Shown: piece by piece, positions 34,601 to 42,470 of the stretch
Layout: each line of letters opens with the position of its first letter
Position numbering within the stretch: the first letter of the stretch is position 1
Source of the DNA: Thalassospira tepidiphila MCCC 1A03514
GTDB lineage: Bacteria; Pseudomonadota; Alphaproteobacteria; Rhodospirillales; Thalassospiraceae
Direction of reading: 5' to 3'
NCBI RefSeq assembly: GCF_001662875.1
Contig: NZ_JPVZ01000014.1
Span: 18,275 to 82,274, forward strand
DNA length: 64,000 bases
Translations under genes and position numbers: made by a program
Notes under the pieces: model-generated
The model's input: the letters and a program-made list of their open reading frames with translations, nothing else
What the model was told of the DNA's origin: nothing
Database searches by the model: none

Positions 34601-34848
34601 AGACGCTCAAACTGCGTGACGTTCATGCCAAGGAAGTCATTGGCGAAATCGCCCTGCTTGTCGATGCACCGCGTTCGGCCACGATCCGTGCCGTCGAAGA
34701 CATGACGGTTCTGAAACTCGACAAGACCGAATTCCTTGGTCTTGTCCGACAGGACCAGGCCGTTTCCAATCAGTTGATCCGCGTTCTTGCCCAGCGGCTT
34801 GATCAAACCACCAAACAGCTGACCAACCGCAACAACGACAAGAACTGA
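31657..34848 (+). CDS. ABC transporter fused to a cyclic-nucleotide-binding domain, with an expanded degenerate NBD
   Basis: This 1063-residue protein starts as a type IV ABC exporter (transmembrane helices about residues 15-300, coupling segment PHFRKTSQGE). The ATPase domain follows. Walker A is G380-A-S-D-S-G-K386-S and Walker B ends V-V-D834-E835. The Q-loop Gln is Ala428, the ABC signature reads M-S-Q-T-L (810-814) instead of LSGGQ, and the H-loop His is Asp865. About 310 extra residues (445-755) separate the Q-loop from the signature. They contain repeats of N-[IL]-L-F-G and GLYE blocks. The C-terminus (about 920-1040) is a cNMP-binding domain with an intact phosphate cassette (G996-E-I-A-L...R1006-S-A). 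ATP may be bound but turnover is doubtful. The start at 31657 follows GGGAC. Confidence 0.85.
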   Translation: MPKSVFAYIWRHSRLQQIMLTLVTLASFPFLYYSLDLPKQIVNEAIGGAGAPYDILGIDLTQIEYLFALSGIFLALVFVNGGFKYFINVYQGVMAERMLRRMRYELFDRVLRFPLPHFRKTSQGEIVSMITAEAEPLGGFFGEAYALPLYQGGILITISAFIFIQDPLMGLAAIAFYPLQGYLIPKLQRRVNLLGKQRVQNVRRMSEHIGETVGGATDIRANETQGFELTHFTQRLGRIFEIRKEIYFRKFFIKFLNNFIAQITPFFFYSIGGYLVITGDLSFGALVAALAAYKDMSAPWKELLAYYQRLADANIKYEQLHEQFELPDLAPEHELIAPVSPKLAGPLDVSALSWTDEDGTRVVENVSFNMGLPGKALLTGASDSGKSQLARLIAHIMTPTGGRIQFADFDATTLPAAVVGQRLAYVGADAYLFNGSISDNLFYGLKHRPVLLEQDNDNPAPDSDADAKAYPDPKFVDVVELADPADLPWKLTREMYDEIKMSGNIPYDPSAEWIDYVGPGFESREDMQKELMRLLEVVGLDRDIYRIGLLRRISPEERPNLVQSVLDVRPRLKEILAERQLSDLVEPYDFDKYNDNAPVGVNILFGTPSRTEFKRMDFLSHPYIQKSLRESGLYEKMIKMGRETLDLMIELFTGLPPGHEFFDRYSFVSADEMPEVKNILKRTDGVRVDDMRKEDQLRLLDVAMQLTPARHRLRVIDDDFRELVLQARPKFRENMPDDLAGYIDFFEADGYASAAPILDNLLFGRFAYGRANSEERVGEVLFEIAHEGGLYEGLVSLGLESQVGVGGSRMSQTLRQKIALVRALIKNPDLLVVDEGLSALDRETRESIINYLTGESDHTSLVWVDDDDHAGEKFDTLLYMSNGKLVKRKSVADDSETTTEETEDEAAAALAAGDIDQEVRLLRTIPLFAGLDPSVVKLLAFTSPRLTFKHGEVLVKQGDPGDAAFIVISGRGEIWLTTDEHQTLKLRDVHAKEVIGEIALLVDAPRSATIRAVEDMTVLKLDKTEFLGLVRQDQAVSNQLIRVLAQRLDQTTKQLTNRNNDKN

Positions 34849-34858
34849 CAAAACGAAC

Positions 34859-34889
34859 GGACGGAGCTCCCCGGTAAGGGGCTCCGTCC
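34859..34889 (+). terminator. Terminator of the ABC-cNMP gene
   Basis: GGACGGAG (34859-34866) pairs with CTCCGTCC (34882-34889), and an inner CCCC/GGGG extends the stem. It is followed by ATCCTTCTTTT. It lies 11 nt past the stop codon. Confidence 0.75.
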
Positions 34890-34924
34890 ATCCTTCTTTT
34901 GCCTGACCTTATGAACTGCGCCTT

Positions 34925-35170
34925 ATGAACAAAATCGCTTCCATCCTTCTTGCCGTATTGCTTGGCGTCCTCATGCTGGGCGGCTTTATCGCCCTTGTCG
35001 GCGGCAGTGTTATCGGCGCACTGGCCTTTGTCATTGGCATCCCGGTCGCCTTTCCGATGACAACAAGCGTCGTGATCTTGTTTTTTGCGGCCATCATCAT
35101 CCGAACCCTCGTTGAAAAGCGCCGCCAGAAACGCGAAATGCGCAAATATCTGGATCAGTCAAAAGACTGA
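34925..35170 (+). CDS. Small two-helix membrane protein
   Basis: This 81-residue protein has two hydrophobic segments (about residues 5-28 and 32-60) and a basic cytoplasmic tail (EKRRQKREMRKYLDQ). No family could be recognised. It follows the terminator of the ABC-cNMP gene and precedes the ectoine genes, with a weak hairpin (35175-35194) after it, so it probably forms its own unit. The ribosome binding site is poor, and existence is supported mainly by composition and reading-frame quality. Confidence 0.5.
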   Translation: MNKIASILLAVLLGVLMLGGFIALVGGSVIGALAFVIGIPVAFPMTTSVVILFFAAIIIRTLVEKRRQKREMRKYLDQSKD

Positions 35171-35350
35171 TTTTCTGCGCGTTTTGCCGCGCAGCAGAAA
35201 AAACATTCGCTTTTTGCCACTCCGCGCCAAAAAAAACGCATCAAATGGCGTCGAGTTCGGTCACCTCCTCTGATCGCCTGTTGATACCTTCCTCCCAGTT
35301 CAATGACATGCTTCGCGCAAACCGCGCCAAGCTTAAGGAAGGAGGCCACC

Positions 35351-36838
35351 ATGACGGCACAATCAAAGGAACAGCGTTGCGTATCGCTCAGCCAGCTTTC
35401 CGATCTGCGTTTGCTGCGCGAACATGCCTATATTGATGGTCGCTGGTGCTCGGCTGACAACCTTCAGGTGATCGAGGTCACCAACCCGTTCGATGGCAGC
35501 TTCATCGGCACCGTTCCGAACATGGGCGTTCACGAAACCCGAAAGGCCATCGCGGCTGCCCGGGAAGCCTTCCCGGCATGGGCGGCCCTTCTGCCCCAGG
35601 AACGCAGTGCCGCTTTGCGTCGCTGGCACGATCTTCTGATTGAAAACAAGGAAGACCTGGCTCTTCTGATGACCCTTGAACAGGGCAAGCCGATCAACGA
35701 AGCCCGCGGCGAAATTGATTATGCCGCAAGCTTCATCGAATTTTACGCCGAAGAAGCCAAACGGGTGAATGTTGAAAACATCACATCCCACCTGCCCGGC
35801 CGCAACATGTCGATCAAACGCGAACCGATCGGGGTGACTGCCGCCGTAACACCTTGGAACTTCCCGTGTGCGATGATCACGCGTAAGGCCGCCGCTGCCC
35901 TTGCCGCCGGTTGCACCATGATCGTACGCCCGGCCACCGAAACACCGTTTTCGGCAACCGCACTGGCCGAACTGGCCGAACGTGCAGGCATCCCGGCCGG
36001 TGTGTTTAACATCGTCACCGGTGATCCGAACCCGGTCGTGGGCGAGCTGTGCGGTCATCACGATGTCCGAGCACTATCCTTTACCGGCTCGACCGAGGTT
36101 GGCCGTCTTCTGCTGTCGCAAGGTGCCCAGACGATCAAGAAAATGTCTATGGAGCTGGGCGGTCATGCCCCGTTCATCGTCTTTGATGATGTCGATCTCG
36201 ACGAGGCAGTTGCCCACGCGGTGAACGCCAAGTTCGCCACCAGTGGTCAGGACTGTCTGGCGGCCAACCGCATCTTTGTTCAGCGCGACATCTATGACGA
36301 CTTCCTTGATAAATATGCCAAGGCCATCGCCGATCTGCGAGTTGGCAACGGTATCGAGGAATATGTCGAAATCGGTCCGCTGATGCATGACCGTGCGGTT
36401 GCCAAATGCGAAGAACATGTTGCCGATGCACGCGCCAAAGGTGCCCGTGTTGTCACCGGTGGCAAGAAAATGGGCGGGCTGTTCTTTGCCCCGACCCTGC
36501 TTGCCGATGTCACCGACGAGATGAAAATCTTTTCCGAAGAAACATTCGGCCCGGTTGCCCCGGTCATGCCGTTCGATACCGAGGACGAAGTCGTCGCCAA
36601 GGCCAATGACAGCGAATACGGCCTTGCCGCCTATCTGCTGACCAAGGACAACGACCGTGCCGCACGTGTTTCGAACGCCCTTGAATACGGCATGGTTGCG
36701 CTAAACTGCGTGAAAATCACCGGTGCACCGGTTCCGTTTGGCGGCGTCAAGCAATCCGGCCTCGGCCGCGAAGGATCGCGCCATGGCCTCGAAGAATTTA
36801 CCGAACTGAAATACGTCTGCGCTGCTTACAAAGCCTAG
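35351..36838 (+). CDS. doeC: Aspartate-semialdehyde dehydrogenase of ectoine catabolism (SSADH-like, DoeC)
   Basis: This 495-residue NAD(P)-dependent aldehyde dehydrogenase resembles GabD. It has TPWNFPCAMITRKAAAALAAGC, FTGSTEVGRLL, the catalytic Glu in MELGGHAPF and the catalytic Cys in TSGQDCLAANR. In ectoine-degraders this position (called ssd or doeC) oxidises aspartate semialdehyde to aspartate, the last step. By sequence alone succinate semialdehyde is also possible; the assignment rests on the neighbouring doeD. GGAGG five bases before the ATG at 35351 fixes the start. doeD follows 56 nt later, probably in one operon. No EnuR-like site was found upstream. Confidence 0.85.
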   Translation: MTAQSKEQRCVSLSQLSDLRLLREHAYIDGRWCSADNLQVIEVTNPFDGSFIGTVPNMGVHETRKAIAAAREAFPAWAALLPQERSAALRRWHDLLIENKEDLALLMTLEQGKPINEARGEIDYAASFIEFYAEEAKRVNVENITSHLPGRNMSIKREPIGVTAAVTPWNFPCAMITRKAAAALAAGCTMIVRPATETPFSATALAELAERAGIPAGVFNIVTGDPNPVVGELCGHHDVRALSFTGSTEVGRLLLSQGAQTIKKMSMELGGHAPFIVFDDVDLDEAVAHAVNAKFATSGQDCLAANRIFVQRDIYDDFLDKYAKAIADLRVGNGIEEYVEIGPLMHDRAVAKCEEHVADARAKGARVVTGGKKMGGLFFAPTLLADVTDEMKIFSEETFGPVAPVMPFDTEDEVVAKANDSEYGLAAYLLTKDNDRAARVSNALEYGMVALNCVKITGAPVPFGGVKQSGLGREGSRHGLEEFTELKYVCAAYKA

Positions 36839-36894
36839 GTTTTAACCTTGGTGCGCGCAAAAGACATCAACCGCATTCACATGGGAGAATTCAA

Positions 36895-38295
36895 ATGAAT
36901 GTCATCAAAAACACCACTGCTGATCTGCAGGAAATGGATCGGGCGCATTTCATGCACCCCTCGACCCACATGCGTCAGCACGCCGCCGGTGAAACCCCCA
37001 ACCGCATCATCAATGGCGGTAAGGGCATCTATATCCACGACACCGAAGGCCGTGAAAGCCTTGATGCCTTCGCCGGTTTGTATTGTGTAAACGTTGGTTA
37101 TGGCCGCACCGAAATTGCCGATGCGATCTATGCGCAGGCAAAGGAACTGGCCTATTACCACACCTATGTCGGGCACGGGAACGAGCCGGTCATTCGCCTG
37201 TCAGACCGTATTATCAAAAGCGCGCCCGAAGGCATGCAGCGCGTCTATTACGGCATGTCCGGATCGGATGCGAACGAAACCAACATCAAGCTGATCTGGT
37301 ACTACAACAACATCCGCGGCCTGCCGCAGAAAAAGAAAATCATCTCGCGTTGGCGTGGCTATCACGGCTCGGGCATCATGACCGGTAGCCTGACCGGCCT
37401 TGCTGCCTTCCACAACGCCTTTGATCTGCCGCGTGCGCCTATTCTGCACACCACCTGCCCGCACCATTACTGGAATGCCGAGGCCGGCGAAACCGAAGCA
37501 GAATTTGCCAAACGCTGTGCCAATGATCTGGAAAAAATGATCCTGCGCGAAGGTCCGGAAACCGTTGCTGCCTTCATAGGCGAGCCGGTCATGGGCACGG
37601 GCGGCATCATCACCCCGCCAGAAGGCTATTGGGAAGCCATCCAGGCCGTTCTGAACAAGTATGACGTCCTTCTGGTTGCCGACGAAGTCGTGACCGCCTT
37701 TGGCCGTACCGGCTCCTATTTCGGCTCCTTGCACTATGGCATCAAGCCGGATCTGATCACGATCGCCAAGGGTGTGTCGTCGGGTTACCTGCCGCTGTCG
37801 GGTGTGATCATTGGTGAACGCGTCTGGAAAGTTCTTGAACAGGGTTCCGATCAGATGGGCCCGATCGGTCATGGCTGGACCTATTCCGCCCATCCGGTCT
37901 GCGCGGCGGCCGCCAATGCCAACCTTGATATCGTTGATGGTGAAAACCTGACGGGTAACTCGGCCGACACGGGCGGCTACTTCCAGAAACGCCTGCATGA
38001 AACCTTTGACAACCACCCGCTGGTTGGCGAAGCACGCGGCGTTGGTCTGATGGCCGCCCTCGAGTTTGTCGCGGATAAAACCAAGAAGGAACGCTTCGAT
38101 CCGAATGCGAAAATCGGTCCGCGCGTATCAGCCGCCTGCCTGGAACGTGGCATGATCGCACGCGCCATGCCGCACGGTGACATCCTTGGCTTCGCCCCAC
38201 CGCTTTGCATCACCAAGGCAGAGGTCGACAAAGTCATCGACATCGCCAAACAGGCTGTTGATGCGGTCGCCGACGAAGTTGCTGCTGGCAAATAA
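36895..38295 (+). CDS. doeD: Diaminobutyrate aminotransferase of ectoine catabolism (class III, DoeD)
   Basis: This 466-residue class III PLP aminotransferase has the fold markers YYGMSGSDANETNIKL, GEPVMGTGGIITPP, VLLVADEVVTAFGRTG and the PLP lysine in LITIAKGVSSGYLP. Its nearest named groups are omega-transaminases using pyruvate. Within this locus it most likely converts L-2,4-diaminobutyrate to aspartate semialdehyde (atf/doeD). GGGAG precedes the ATG. It is the second gene of the doeCD unit and ends with a strong terminator, so doeCD is transcribed separately from the rest of the cluster. Confidence 0.85.
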   Translation: MNVIKNTTADLQEMDRAHFMHPSTHMRQHAAGETPNRIINGGKGIYIHDTEGRESLDAFAGLYCVNVGYGRTEIADAIYAQAKELAYYHTYVGHGNEPVIRLSDRIIKSAPEGMQRVYYGMSGSDANETNIKLIWYYNNIRGLPQKKKIISRWRGYHGSGIMTGSLTGLAAFHNAFDLPRAPILHTTCPHHYWNAEAGETEAEFAKRCANDLEKMILREGPETVAAFIGEPVMGTGGIITPPEGYWEAIQAVLNKYDVLLVADEVVTAFGRTGSYFGSLHYGIKPDLITIAKGVSSGYLPLSGVIIGERVWKVLEQGSDQMGPIGHGWTYSAHPVCAAAANANLDIVDGENLTGNSADTGGYFQKRLHETFDNHPLVGEARGVGLMAALEFVADKTKKERFDPNAKIGPRVSAACLERGMIARAMPHGDILGFAPPLCITKAEVDKVIDIAKQAVDAVADEVAAGK

Positions 38296-38365
38296 GCCAG
38301 ATCAATATCACTGCGACGTCAGAAATACCCGCCGCGTCAAACCTTCTTCCCGACGCGGCGGTGCA

Positions 38366-38397
38366 CAGGGGCCGGGCCCATGACCGGCCCCTGTTTT
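38366..38397 (+). terminator. Intrinsic terminator of doeCD
   Basis: CAGGGGCCGG (38366-38375) pairs perfectly with 38384-38393 and is followed by TTTTATTT. Confidence 0.92.
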
Positions 38398-38458
38398 ATT
38401 TCCAGGCGACGATGATCTCACTGCCACGATCTCACGGCCACCGGGCGCAAACCCATAG

Positions 38459-38884
38459 TTACTGGCAGGTCGTCGCAAACTTCCCGGCAGTATCTTTCTT
38501 GGAAGTCACCGTACAAGCAGCGGTGACGCTGCCCGATGCATTTATGATTTGAAGTTGGATCTCGGCATTGCCGCCATCTGCTGACGGCCACCAGATCGAA
38601 CCGGCACCATCAGAACCAAACAGGTTCAGATAAGGTGCCGCACCCGCATTGGTCACACCGGCAACAACCGTGGCATTCCCGGAATTACTCAGCGCATCCT
38701 TTACCGTCACCTTTGCGGAGTCCGGGGATGTTTCGGCCCATTCGCTGGATGAGATCGGCACGCCATTGGGATTGTACACTTCCGCCTTTGGCGACGAAAC
38801 AAGCGTACCAAGCGCCATTACGGCAAACATGATTGCCGGGAAGATCGCATCACGGACAGTTTGAAGCAGGTTGAGCATATTCAC
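38459..38884 (-). CDS. Unknown exported protein inside the ectoine cluster
   Basis: This 141-residue protein begins with a hydrophobic helix (about residues 12-32) that could be an uncleaved anchor or a signal sequence. A polar, glycine- and serine-rich beta-type domain follows (about 55-141: ATVVAGVTNAGAAPYLNLFG, EIQLQIINASGSVTAACTV). Two cysteines near the end could form a disulfide. A GTG start at 38884 has AAAGGAA six bases upstream, better placed than for the ATG two codons later. I do not recognise the family. It lies between doeD and uehA, opposite to doeCD and parallel to uehA. Confidence 0.55.
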   Translation of the reverse strand: MNMLNLLQTVRDAIFPAIMFAVMALGTLVSSPKAEVYNPNGVPISSSEWAETSPDSAKVTVKDALSNSGNATVVAGVTNAGAAPYLNLFGSDGAGSIWWPSADGGNAEIQLQIINASGSVTAACTVTSKKDTAGKFATTCQ

Positions 38885-39010
38885 AGCCAGTTCCTTTCAC
38901 GTCAGTTTCATCACCACAGTCCGCTTATCGGAAAGGGCACGTATGAGACGCAGAAACGCTGATGTTGTGAGCATCACCGGGATCACCGACCGACCATTCA
39001 AGACAAACAA

Positions 39011-39041
39011 AAACCCCCGCAAGCAGTGCCTGCGGGGGTTT
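39011..39041 (-). terminator. Intrinsic terminator of uehA
   Basis: AAACCCCCGCA (39011-39021) pairs with 39031-39041. On the minus strand TTTTTGTTTG follows. The stem is identical to that at 11056-11088. Confidence 0.9.
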
Positions 39042-39071
39042 GCGATATCTTACGAAATCGGGAAGTCCCGA

Positions 39072-40091
39072 TTACATGTCGGTACCAAACTCTTCACGAA
39101 GCGAGTTCAGCACTTCTTCGGTGTCACCACCGACTTCCTCAACAAGGCTTGCGCCAACGCCTTTGGAAGCTTCCTTGAAGACCGAACGCTGTTCGTCGTT
39201 CAGACGGATCACTTCGATCTCCGGCTTGGCTTCCTTGATGCGTGCAAGGGCTTCGTCATTGGCCTTTTTCTGGGCTTCATAGATGAAGTCATCCAGTTCG
39301 GCCTTTACTTCCGCCAGCATCTCTTTGCGTTCATCCGACAGGCCGTCATAGAACGCCGCGTTTGAAACCACGGTGGTGGTGTATTGCTGCTGACCGGCAT
39401 AGATCAGATGGTCGGTCACCTCGTAGAATTTGGCACTTTCAACGAAGAAGATCGGGTTGACCTGTGCATCAATCACGCTGGTCTGAAGACCGGAATAAAC
39501 TTCACCCCACGGCAGGGCGACCGGATCAGCACCGAACGATTCATAAGTTTCGATCAGGATCGGCGAGGTCATGACACGGAATTTCACACCATCGAAATCA
39601 GCCGGCTTTTCGACCGGTTTCTTGGTGGTCCAGACCATTTCGCCTTCCGGGTACATGGTATAAAGCTTCAGCCCCTTGGACTCGAAGTCCTTGGACAGAC
39701 CTTCGTAAATGGTCGGGCTCGAAGACAGGACCTTCTTGTTCACCTCGTTATCCTGCGACAGCAGGTAGGGAACACCAAAGACCTGAATTTCCGGAACGAA
39801 AGTCCCCAGGTGACCCGGCGATGCGTTCGAGAACTGAACAGCACCGGCTGCGGTAAGCTCGGTAATGTCGTTCTCGGTGCCAAGCTGGCCATAGGTGTAA
39901 ATGGTCACATTTACGTCGCCATCGGTCTTTTCTTCGACCAGGCGTTTGAATTCCTGAGCGTAAAGGTCCTGAACATCACCCGGGCTTTCTTCGTGGGCGA
40001 ATTTCCATTCCTCGGCGTGGGCAGCGGTCCCTGCGACGGCAAACAGTGCAGCCGCCGATAGGGTCGCTTTAAGGAGTTTGTTCAGACTCAT
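39072..40091 (-). CDS. uehA: Ectoine/hydroxyectoine TRAP transporter substrate-binding protein
   Basis: This 339-residue DctP-type binding protein has a cleavable signal peptide (about residues 1-26, AAHAEE). Family parts are visible: WKFAHEESPGDVQDLYAQEF, FSNASPGHLGTFVPE, and the ligand-contact segment KFRVMTSPILIETYESFGADPVALPWGEVY with its conserved Arg. It captures ectoine or hydroxyectoine in the periplasm for UehBC. The ATG at 40091 has GGGAG at a suitable distance. Unlike the Ruegeria arrangement enuR-uehABC, uehA here is divergent from enuR and separated from uehB and uehC. The shared 227-bp promoter region holds an EnuR-like box. Confidence 0.88.
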   Translation of the reverse strand: MSLNKLLKATLSAAALFAVAGTAAHAEEWKFAHEESPGDVQDLYAQEFKRLVEEKTDGDVNVTIYTYGQLGTENDITELTAAGAVQFSNASPGHLGTFVPEIQVFGVPYLLSQDNEVNKKVLSSSPTIYEGLSKDFESKGLKLYTMYPEGEMVWTTKKPVEKPADFDGVKFRVMTSPILIETYESFGADPVALPWGEVYSGLQTSVIDAQVNPIFFVESAKFYEVTDHLIYAGQQQYTTTVVSNAAFYDGLSDERKEMLAEVKAELDDFIYEAQKKANDEALARIKEAKPEIEVIRLNDEQRSVFKEASKGVGASLVEEVGGDTEEVLNSLREEFGTDM

Positions 40092-40229
40092 ATCGAAGTC
40101 TCCCGTGTTATCGCGCTCAACGATCGGCGCCAACGCTTATGAAGGCACTCGGATCGGAACGCTTAATTTCAACATCACTGTGATGAACGCCCAAAGTTTT
40201 GAAATGTTCCTGCATCAGGTCAATGTTAG

Positions 40230-40246
40230 TTTTGTCTCATGACAAA
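40230..40246. promoter_or_regulatory. Predicted EnuR operator 1
   Basis: TTTTGTCTCATGACAAA lies in the uehA-enuR divergent promoter region, 139 nt from the uehA start and 73 nt from the enuR start. It differs at one base from the site at 41717-41733. The core is a partial dyad (TTGTC...GACAA type). Confidence 0.65.
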
Positions 40247-40318
40247 TTAGTCCGAACACCTACACAGAACAGGTCCGCCATGTTAGGCTGGCCAAAACAT
40301 CAGGGTGGAAAGACAATC

Positions 40319-41716
40319 ATGTGGTTACCTGACATCGACCTCAGCGGCGAAACAGGCCCGAAATACAAGGCACTGGTCGAAGCAATCATTACCGATATTG
40401 AATCAGGCAGATTGCGCCACGATGTCCGTATGCCAACACACCGTGAACTGGCCTATCGCCTGAAAGTCAGCGTTCAGACCGTCAGTGCCGCCTACAAGGA
40501 AGTCGAACGGCAGGGCTATTTGCGGTCCGAACGGCGTCGCGGCACCTTTGTGCAGGCCCGCCTGACCGACCGGGCGTCGTCCTTTATCCTCGATAGTCGC
40601 CAACCCGATCTGGTTGATCTTTCAATCGTGCGTGCCGCCTATACCGATTTTCACAATGACCTGTCGCGCCAGATGCACGCCAAACTGGCCGAAGAACCCC
40701 ATCACGGCTGGATGGAAAGCTGCCGGCCGGTTGCCGGGTTTGATTATCACCGCGACATCGGGCGCAACTGGCTTTCCGGCATGGGGGTCGATGTTGAAAT
40801 CCCCAACCTTCTGATCACCAATGGTGCCGCACAAGGCGTCTTTACCGCCCTTTCCACCGTCATTCAGCCTGATGACGTCGTCCTGACCGAAAGCCTGACA
40901 GACCATGGCGTGATCGGCTCGGCCAGTATCCTGCGTTTCAAGCTGGGCGCATTGCCGACCGATGACGAAGGCATCCTGCCCGATGCGTTTGAGCAAGAAT
41001 GCCGCACGCGCCAAATCCGGGCCCTTGTCGTCACCCCGATCTTTACCAATCCGACCAACTGCCTGATGGGGTTGGAACGGCGCAAACGCATCGCCGAAAT
41101 TGCCGAACATTACGGCGTCTATGTCATCGAGGATGATGTCTATCGCCCGCTGCTCGAGGAAAACCTGCCACCAATCACAAGCTTTTTGCCCAAGCTTGGC
41201 TTTCATGTCTCAAGCCTGACCAAGGCAGTTATGCCGGGCCTTCGAACCGGCTTTCTGGCTGTTCCGGCGCATTTGTCGATTCGTGCCAGCAGCGTTTTGC
41301 GCGTCACCGGATGGATGGGGACTCCATTGATGGCAGAGATCGGCGCACGCTGGATTGCCGATGGCACCGTCGATCAGGCGGTAACAGTCCAACGCGCGCT
41401 GATGCGCGAACGCCAGGCACTGGTGGCCGATATTCTCGGCGATGCGGTTGTGCGTCATCACCCGACATCGCTATCGGCCTGGGTGCGCATTCCCGAACAC
41501 TGGCAGGAAGAATGGTTTGCCTCCGAACTGCGCAAAAACGGCGTAGCTGTCACGATTTCCGACCCGTTCATGACCGTCAAGGTGCCGCGGCCAAACGCCA
41601 TGCGGATCTGTCTTGGCGGCGCCCCTGATACGCCAACGGTTCAGCATGCCCTGATCCAAATTCGCCATACCATGGATCAAATGCCCGGCGTTCACGCCTT
41701 CGACGTGATGTATTGA
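40319..41716 (+). CDS. enuR: MocR/GabR-type regulator of ectoine use (EnuR)
   Basis: This 465-residue regulator couples a GntR-type winged helix (about residues 10-80; MPTHRELAYRLKVSVQTVSAAYKEVER) to an aminotransferase-like domain. The PLP lysine is K302 in SSLTKAVMPGLRTG, the same position as I recall for Ruegeria EnuR. EnuR is a repressor relieved by PLP-linked alpha-ADABA or diaminobutyrate. The start at 40319 is preferred because it puts the lysine at 302 and GGAAAG lies about six bases upstream; ATG 40280 is the alternative. Near-identical 17-bp boxes flank the gene, one touching its stop codon. Confidence 0.92.
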   Translation: MWLPDIDLSGETGPKYKALVEAIITDIESGRLRHDVRMPTHRELAYRLKVSVQTVSAAYKEVERQGYLRSERRRGTFVQARLTDRASSFILDSRQPDLVDLSIVRAAYTDFHNDLSRQMHAKLAEEPHHGWMESCRPVAGFDYHRDIGRNWLSGMGVDVEIPNLLITNGAAQGVFTALSTVIQPDDVVLTESLTDHGVIGSASILRFKLGALPTDDEGILPDAFEQECRTRQIRALVVTPIFTNPTNCLMGLERRKRIAEIAEHYGVYVIEDDVYRPLLEENLPPITSFLPKLGFHVSSLTKAVMPGLRTGFLAVPAHLSIRASSVLRVTGWMGTPLMAEIGARWIADGTVDQAVTVQRALMRERQALVADILGDAVVRHHPTSLSAWVRIPEHWQEEWFASELRKNGVAVTISDPFMTVKVPRPNAMRICLGGAPDTPTVQHALIQIRHTMDQMPGVHAFDVMY

Positions 41717-41733
41717 TTTTGTGTCATGACAAA
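41717..41733. promoter_or_regulatory. Predicted EnuR operator 2
   Basis: TTTTGTGTCATGACAAA begins directly after the enuR stop codon, 138 nt before uehB. It matches the box at 40230-40246 at 16 of 17 positions and probably controls the uehB-to-asnC operon. Confidence 0.65.
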
Positions 41734-41870
41734 AATCTGATTGAACCATCACAAAGCGTTTTTATTCTGACTGAACCGGCGTGAAGCGAACGACAATCCG
41801 TGTGGGAGGGAACCAACATCCGCACACAGCGTTCCACAAAAATGTCTCGCACACGCATCAAGGAGGTTCT

Positions 41871-42455
41871 ATGTCAGGTGCAAACGGGGAGGCCCCCGCT
41901 CCGAGTGGCGGGGCGTTGGGGATTTTAAGAAAACTCGACCACGGCTTGTCCGTCGTCGAACGACAGCTCCTCGGATGGAGCATCATCATCATGGCGGTGA
42001 ACACCGTCGCCAATGTAATCATGCGCCTGGGGTTCAGTTCGAGCATCTTCTTCTCCGAAGAGCTCAATCAGTTTCTGATCATTCTTGTGACCTTTGTCGG
42101 CATCAGCGAGGCCGCCCGCATGGGGCGCCATATCCGCATGTCGGCCTTTACCGATATGCTGGGCCCGCGCGCCAGCAAGGTCATGATGATCATCATTACG
42201 CTTGGCACGGCCTCTTTGCTGTTCCTTCTGGCCTGGTATTCGATTGATTATGTTTCGTCACTGATCACATCGAACCGGCTGACCCCGGCCCTGCGCATCC
42301 CCTATTACCTGACCGTTCTGATCGTGCCCTTTGGCCTGTGCGTAACCGGCATCCAGTTTGTTCTGGCAGCGTTGACCAACATCCTCAAACCGGGGACGCA
42401 CCTGTCCTACCAGGTCGAGGATACGTTTGACGACGCCGACGAGCATCATCTGTAA
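41871..42455 (+). CDS. uehB: Ectoine TRAP transporter small permease
   Basis: This 194-residue DctQ-type subunit has four transmembrane helices (about residues 30-180). The family core is LNQFLIILVTFVGISEAARMGRHIRM. It joins with UehC as the membrane part of the Na+-driven TRAP importer. AAGGAGG seven bases before the ATG at 41871 gives a strong ribosome binding site. It is the first gene of the long operon that starts after EnuR operator 2, with uehC 15 nt downstream. Confidence 0.92.
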   Translation: MSGANGEAPAPSGGALGILRKLDHGLSVVERQLLGWSIIIMAVNTVANVIMRLGFSSSIFFSEELNQFLIILVTFVGISEAARMGRHIRMSAFTDMLGPRASKVMMIIITLGTASLLFLLAWYSIDYVSSLITSNRLTPALRIPYYLTVLIVPFGLCVTGIQFVLAALTNILKPGTHLSYQVEDTFDDADEHHL

Positions 42456-42470
42456 GGGGGGAATGGAAAA

